This document shows positions 13,139 to 16,489 of a stretch of DNA of 16,489 bases, piece after piece (the stretch's first letter is position 1; each line of letters starts with the position of its first letter). Position numbers and translations under genes: made by a program. The stretch is from JACRGC01 sp035288785. Lineage in GTDB: Archaea; Micrarchaeota; Micrarchaeia; Norongarragalinales; SBBD01. The notes beneath the pieces were generated by a model. It had not been told where the DNA came from. It was given only the letters and a program-made list of their open reading frames with translations, and did no database searches. Location: NCBI GenBank assembly GCA_035288785.1, contig DATDZF010000012.1, positions 1 through 16,489 on the forward strand, given 5' to 3'.

Positions 13139-14149
13139 ATGTCCGCAGAAAGCGAGGAACTCCGGCGGCAAGAGCTTGATAAATCGAGGTTATGGGTCAA
13201 GAACGCCAGGGCTCTGTCCGAGATCGTTGGATCGCTTCCAATTCCAAAAAGAATTCAACAGAAACTTGATGATAGGCGAATTGCCGCCAGGAAGGTTCAC
13301 GAGGGATATTTGGCAGATCAATCGATTCCATTCAGCCATATAGCGGTAATAGGGTCCAATTACTTCCTTCCGCTTGCAATCCGCCTTTTCCACATCAACC
13401 GCAGGGAAACTACCCCGGATCTAGAAAAGGTTGCGGAGAATCTTCACTTGTATTTGGCACGGGTTAACCGGAGGGAATTTGCTGCCTCGCAAAAATTACC
13501 TACGTGGTCAAAGCCCATCCAATTCCGGGTGCAGGCACTATTCTCGCCCGGCTACAGGGCCCCTATCATTGCCGGGAATATGTTTGGTGAGAGCCCCACA
13601 AGGGTTGCCCACAAAATCCTCGATTCAATTGATGTGGACATTGCAACATTTGGGATACCCCGGTCAAGGAGCGAGGAGCTTTACCAATCGAGGAAAGGGG
13701 AGCCGTTCCGTAGCGCCGAGGCCGATCCCTTCGTATACTTCACTCAGGAGCAGATCCGGGATCCGCATCATGTGGATTCCAGGATGCTGGAGGATGTCTC
13801 CCGCGGTTTTAGGATGAAAAGCGGATCGGCGAATCCCAGGTATGGGCGGCACCTAGCCGCAATGGTTTTTTATACTCTTTTAAGCGGCCCCCTTGGGGTT
13901 ACCGAACAGGATCGGCGTGAATTCGAGATTAAGCGCAACAAGACTGCCGGCATCCTGCTTGACAGGCTTAATCGGCTGCCACCTGCGCACCTCGAGCAAT
14001 TCCACCTGACCTTGGAGTGGTTCATCAAGCATACGTTCATCCATTATGCAAACTGGACTGCCAAATACCCCGTGCCGGACCAGGTCTTCGATTATAACAA
14101 ATTCATGAAGGAGCGATCCGTGCTTTACCTGCCGGGGCGAACAAAATGA
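13139..14149 (+). CDS. Unknown protein, possibly nucleotidyltransferase-like
   Basis: A 336-residue soluble protein, second gene of the operon with the winged-helix protein. The first 60 residues are helical and basic. Around residues 145-172 the order GNMFGES, twelve residues, then DSIDVDIATFG resembles the core of nucleotidyltransferases (hG[GS] followed by Dh[DE]h), with Asp165 and Asp167 as the metal-binding pair; the Gly-Ser is replaced by Gly-Glu-Ser. A third carboxylate cannot be assigned by eye. The C-terminal part (about 235-336) is helical and may be a substrate-binding half. The match is weak and other folds are possible. No good ribosome binding site precedes the ATG, in keeping with coupling to the gene upstream. 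Confidence 0.6.
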   Translation: MSAESEELRRQELDKSRLWVKNARALSEIVGSLPIPKRIQQKLDDRRIAARKVHEGYLADQSIPFSHIAVIGSNYFLPLAIRLFHINRRETTPDLEKVAENLHLYLARVNRREFAASQKLPTWSKPIQFRVQALFSPGYRAPIIAGNMFGESPTRVAHKILDSIDVDIATFGIPRSRSEELYQSRKGEPFRSAEADPFVYFTQEQIRDPHHVDSRMLEDVSRGFRMKSGSANPRYGRHLAAMVFYTLLSGPLGVTEQDRREFEIKRNKTAGILLDRLNRLPPAHLEQFHLTLEWFIKHTFIHYANWTAKYPVPDQVFDYNKFMKERSVLYLPGRTK

Positions 14150-14152
14150 TAC

Positions 14153-14169
14153 GCCCATTCTTTATGGGC
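14153..14169. terminator. Short hairpin after the wHTH operon
   Basis: GCCCAT (14153-14158), loop TCTTT, ATGGGC (14164-14169). It begins four bases after the last gene of the operon. There is no T-run directly behind it, so it may mark the mRNA end rather than act as a full terminator. Confidence 0.35.
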
Positions 14170-14213
14170 ATTCCGGATAAACCGGCGGCGGCCTTTTGGC
14201 AAGCTTGACGCAC

Positions 14214-14223
14214 AATTATATAT
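14214..14223 (+). promoter_or_regulatory. TATA box of the CPA2 antiporter gene (leaderless)
   Basis: AATTATATAT, centred 26 bases before the ATG at 14245, with no ribosome binding site between. Same arrangement as the CPA1 antiporter gene. Confidence 0.6.
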
Positions 14224-14244
14224 CACCTCGGATCTAGTAAATCC

Positions 14245-15441
14245 ATGTCATTGCTCCTTCTCCTCCTCGTTGCGCTCTCCCTTGCCTACCTGCTCTCCGA
14301 AATCTGCAAGCACATATATGTTCCAAGGGTAGTTGGCCAGATCCTTGGGGGGATCCTGATCGGCGCATTTGCAAAGGGTTACTTCACACAGGATGCCCTT
14401 TCCTCATTTTCCTCCCTTGCGGATGTTGGGATCGTGCTGCTATTTTTCTTCACCGGCTTTGAGGTGAATTTGCAGGAATTCCGGCGGCATTTCAAGAACT
14501 CCATCCTTATTTCGGTATTCAATACGACCATCCCGTTCGTCCTTGGAGTGCTGCTTTCCTATTCGCTGGGGTTTGGCCCCGCAACAAGCGTCGTGATCGG
14601 CATCTGCCTTGCGGTCAGCTCCACTGCAATCTCCATTGATTTCCTTGAGGAATTCAAATTGCTGAAAAGCAAGGTTGGGAACATCATCGTGACAACAGGC
14701 ACCGTTGACGATTTCCTCGAGCTGATTTTCATTTCCGTTGTAGTAACCTATTTGCAGGTCTCGATTGGCGGGGGCAGTTTGGAATCCCTTGGCATAGGCA
14801 TGCTTGCGTTCATCGGCATAGCGGTAATCCTCCGCTTCCTGGTTTTGCCATTTGTGCTTGATGTGATCCAAAAGGAGCACTCGCATGCGGGCCTTTTCAT
14901 GATCGCACTTATACTCACCCTGCTGATGGCCTCATTTGCGGATTACCTGGGGCTTGGCACACTAATTGGTGCATTGATAGCGGGCGTCATCGTGCGCCAT
15001 TCCCTCCTAAAGCAGCCCACGCGCAAGCCCTGGGAGTCGCATGAAATTTCCCAAACGATGCACGCGGTTTCCTTCGGATTCCTGGTGCCCATATTCTTCG
15101 TATGGGTGGGGTTGAACACGGATCTGGCATCCATACTGAGCAATCCAATCCTGACAATCGGCCTAACCCTTATCGCCATCGTTGGCACTGTGGTTGGGAC
15201 CGCCCTTGCAATAAGGTATGAGAAAGGAAGCTGGGAAGAAGGGATGCTAGTTGGCTGGGGCGTGACTGCAAAAGGCGATGTGGAGCTTGTGGTTGCCTCG
15301 CTTGCGCTCAAAAATAACCTGATCACGCAGGAAATTTTTTCGGCGCTGATCATCATGGCGTTTGCGACCACCCTGATTGCGCCAATTGTATTCCGGAGGA
15401 TGATTAAGCAAAAAGCGGCGCTTAAAAGCGCTATGAAATGA
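14245..15441 (+). CDS. CPA2-family Na+/H+ antiporter (NapA/Kef-type membrane domain)
   Basis: A 398-residue membrane protein with about 12-13 helices. Family marks are VPRVVGQILGGILIG near the N-terminus, LLFFFTGFEVNLQEF (64-79), LAVSSTAISIDFLEE (122-136), and PIFFVWVGLNTDL in the second half. The ion-site pair is Asp155-Asp156 in TGTVDDFLEL, matching the DD of electrogenic NapA-type exchangers rather than the QD of Kef potassium channels. So Na+/H+ exchange is more likely than K+ efflux. There is no TrkA-N/TrkA-C regulatory tail; only the basic KQKAALKSAMK follows the last helix. It is a single-gene unit with its own promoter. Together with the CPA1 antiporter it gives the cell two unrelated exchangers within this window. 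Confidence 0.88.
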   Translation: MSLLLLLLVALSLAYLLSEICKHIYVPRVVGQILGGILIGAFAKGYFTQDALSSFSSLADVGIVLLFFFTGFEVNLQEFRRHFKNSILISVFNTTIPFVLGVLLSYSLGFGPATSVVIGICLAVSSTAISIDFLEEFKLLKSKVGNIIVTTGTVDDFLELIFISVVVTYLQVSIGGGSLESLGIGMLAFIGIAVILRFLVLPFVLDVIQKEHSHAGLFMIALILTLLMASFADYLGLGTLIGALIAGVIVRHSLLKQPTRKPWESHEISQTMHAVSFGFLVPIFFVWVGLNTDLASILSNPILTIGLTLIAIVGTVVGTALAIRYEKGSWEEGMLVGWGVTAKGDVELVVASLALKNNLITQEIFSALIIMAFATTLIAPIVFRRMIKQKAALKSAMK

Positions 15442-15531
15442 TTAGCCCGCATAAATCCCGGCTTGTAATTGCGTGCCAGTGACTTTCAATAAAAAAGGCC
15501 ATTTTCACTCGTAAAATTAGCCGCGCCTAAC

Positions 15532-15552
15532 ATAGTATATTTTTAATACTAT
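15532..15552. promoter_or_regulatory. Palindromic operator-like site
   Basis: ATAGTAT (15532-15538), seven AT bases, ATACTAT (15546-15552). The arms are perfect and about one helical turn apart centre to centre, as for a dimeric regulator. It ends 34 bases before the TATA box, where an archaeal activator or repressor could bind. It also lies about 90 bases past the antiporter stop, so a 3'-end hairpin is the other reading. Confidence 0.4.
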
Positions 15553-15586
15553 CCGTATGTTTTAACCACCGCGCAGTTTACAAAAC

Positions 15587-15596
15587 CTTTATATAC
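15587..15596 (+). promoter_or_regulatory. TATA box of the final surface-protein transcript
   Basis: CTTTATATAC, the same decamer as the TATA box of the CARF-like regulator. It predicts transcription from about 15615, which leaves a leader of about 255 bases before the ATG at 15872, far longer than for any other gene in the window. Confidence 0.65.
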
Positions 15597-15623
15597 ATTT
15601 AGCACCCCAAACCTTGCCGGTGT

Positions 15624-15644
15624 GTTCCATTTTCTTTATGGAAC
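15624..15644 (+). promoter_or_regulatory. Hairpin near the 5' end of the leader
   Basis: GTTCCAT (15624-15630), loop TTTCTTT, ATGGAAC (15638-15644): a perfect 7-base stem that would lie within the first 30 bases of the transcript. It pairs up an ATG at 15638 that opens a 21-codon frame ending at 15703. It could protect the 5' end or control translation of the leader. Confidence 0.35.
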
Positions 15645-15647
15645 GGG

Positions 15648-15875
15648 ATGTGGGTCGAACAGATGCATTTGAATTTGTATTGTTGGCATCCGTGCTTGTG
15701 TAGCAGCCCCAGCTCGTCCGCTCCTGATTTTTATTCTGATTTCAACTCGATTTGTTCCGGTTGCCCCTCGGAAATTACCGATTCTAATTTTTCAAATTCC
15801 GTTTCTGATTCTTCATCTTTTCCAAATTCATATTTTTCAAAAACAAGATTTATCTCTATGGGTGAGAATGCATGA
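15648..15875 (+). CDS. Possible 75-residue leader peptide gene overlapping the next start
   Basis: A Ser-, Asp- and Phe-rich frame with five Cys near its N-terminal half (YCWHPCLCSS, ICSGCP). Its stop overlaps the surface-protein start in the arrangement ATGA (15872-15875), which would couple translation. Against it: no ribosome binding site precedes its ATG, and its second half looks like the reverse reading of an acidic, Glu/Lys-rich minus-strand frame. I list it because of the exact stop/start overlap. Confidence 0.25.
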   Translation: MWVEQMHLNLYCWHPCLCSSPSSSAPDFYSDFNSICSGCPSEITDSNFSNSVSDSSSFPNSYFSKTRFISMGENA

Positions 15876-16489
15876 ATAGCAGGAAGGGAATGAATGGCGC
15901 CAAGGCAACACTAGGCAACCTGATTGTCTCGTACTGGTTCTACCTCTTCTTCGCATTCGCGATAATCGGGCTTAGCGTGAGCTCGGTTGCCGATGGCGTC
16001 GTCCAAACTTCAGTTGTAACTGACAAAACTGATTACGGTCCAGAAGAAACCGTCCAGATAAATGGTTCTGGTTTCAATGCTAGCTCTATACTTAGTCTAA
16101 CTGTCGAATGGCCCGATGGATACTTATACTCCGCAAATCCAACGACTGATCCCGATGGCTTCTTCACTCATGATTATTCCCTTCTTGACTCTAATCGGGT
16201 TGGTGAACTTGGTGGAATAGATGGATACTATTTCTTATCGGCAAATGATGGGCTTAATTACGCAGAAAACTTGTTTACTGATTGGACTCTAAATACTTTT
16301 GAAGATTCTGGATATTCGATCAAGAGATACCTGTTTTTACAGGGTTCAATCGTTTATACAGAAGGCTCTCATTTAACTAACAAAGATGTAAAATTCGAAT
16401 ATTGGACTCCTGGCGAAGTCAACATTTTGAATTCTAGTTGTATTACGCCTATTGATACAGACTTACGTCCTGATCATTCCAACTGGACG
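15872..16489 (+). CDS. Surface protein, N-terminal part (3' end outside window)
   Basis: The frame is open from the ATG at 15872 to the last base, 206 codons with no stop. GGTGAG (15861-15866) lies five bases before the ATG; Met7 (15890) is an alternative. A basic N-terminus (MNSRKGMNGAK) leads into a long hydrophobic segment at about residues 17-43, a signal peptide or membrane anchor. Next comes an Ig-like module, TDKTDYGPEETVQINGSGF through TVEWPDGYLY (about 50-80), the 'DKxDYxPGExVxIxGxGF' type repeated in many archaeal and bacterial surface proteins. The rest is rich in Tyr, Asn, Asp and Ser. Codon use differs from the neighbours: third positions are mostly A/T (16261-16320 has 20 G+C of 60; 16381-16440 has 21), against 34 of 60 at 14521-14580. 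This suggests recent gain or relaxed selection. Confidence 0.8.
   Translation, partial: MNSRKGMNGAKATLGNLIVSYWFYLFFAFAIIGLSVSSVADGVVQTSVVTDKTDYGPEETVQINGSGFNASSILSLTVEWPDGYLYSANPTTDPDGFFTHDYSLLDSNRVGELGGIDGYYFLSANDGLNYAENLFTDWTLNTFEDSGYSIKRYLFLQGSIVYTEGSHLTNKDVKFEYWTPGEVNILNSSCITPIDTDLRPDHSNWT

Larger units (their letters stand above)
15442..15871. other. 430-base control region and leader before the last surface-protein gene
   Basis: Contains a palindrome (15532-15552), an ideal TATA box (15587-15596), a leader hairpin (15624-15644) and a 75-codon frame that overlaps the next gene. From about 15720 on it is very AT-rich: 15781-15840 has 14 G+C in 60 bases. No RNA gene recognised. Confidence 0.6.

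Noticed and set aside
14440..14886. Minus-strand frame (148 codons) opposite the CPA2 antiporter gene
   Set aside because: Antisense shadow of conserved membrane helices; the sense frame has all family motifs.

Overview
The window reads as a stretch of an archaeal chromosome. The evidence is CTTTATATA-type TATA boxes about 25 bases before many start codons, several transcripts that look leaderless, GGTGA-type ribosome binding sites, and archaeal families: a membrane-anchored Lon-type protease, a SelB-like factor with a decayed G domain, and a P. furiosus-type ferredoxin. The Pro/Thr linkers and Cys-rich surface proteins would fit a DPANN lineage such as Micrarchaeota or Diapherotrites, but no marker gene here proves it. 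There are no rRNA or tRNA genes and no CRISPR array.

Layout. 1-2400: the 3' end of an unrecognised gene meets, one base apart, a CARF-like winged-helix regulator on the minus strand; then comes a large interrupted inverted repeat and a minus-strand lipoprotein. 2598-5225: a small ferredoxin with an altered cluster motif, a convergent S16 protease and a CPA1 (NhaP-type) antiporter. 5269-7461: the SelB-like protein (minus) and a 367-residue protein of unknown role (plus). 7462-7917: a non-coding gap with strong hairpins and what looks like a decayed transposase end. 7918-9694: three membrane proteins, a ferric-reductase/YedZ-like heme b protein followed by a translationally coupled pair. 9856-12492: a small hypothetical protein and a 724-residue Cys-rich surface protein with a single C-terminal membrane anchor. 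12624-14149: a two-gene operon of a winged-helix protein and an unknown, possibly nucleotidyltransferase-like protein. 14245-15441: a second, CPA2-type antiporter. 15442-16489: a long AT-rich promoter/leader region and the 5' part of a surface protein that runs off the window.

How the genes work together. Most genes look like single transcription units with their own promoter. Themes are ion homeostasis (two unrelated antiporter families), membrane redox (ferredoxin, YedZ-like protein and neighbours) and the cell surface (lipoprotein, two surface proteins, membrane protease). I did not find a clear defence or mobile system. The strongest leads are the unusual ferredoxin, the stand-alone CARF-like regulator, the wHTH/NTase-like pair, the structured gap at 7.6-7.75 kb and the control region at 15.5-15.9 kb, where base composition also shifts sharply to AT.
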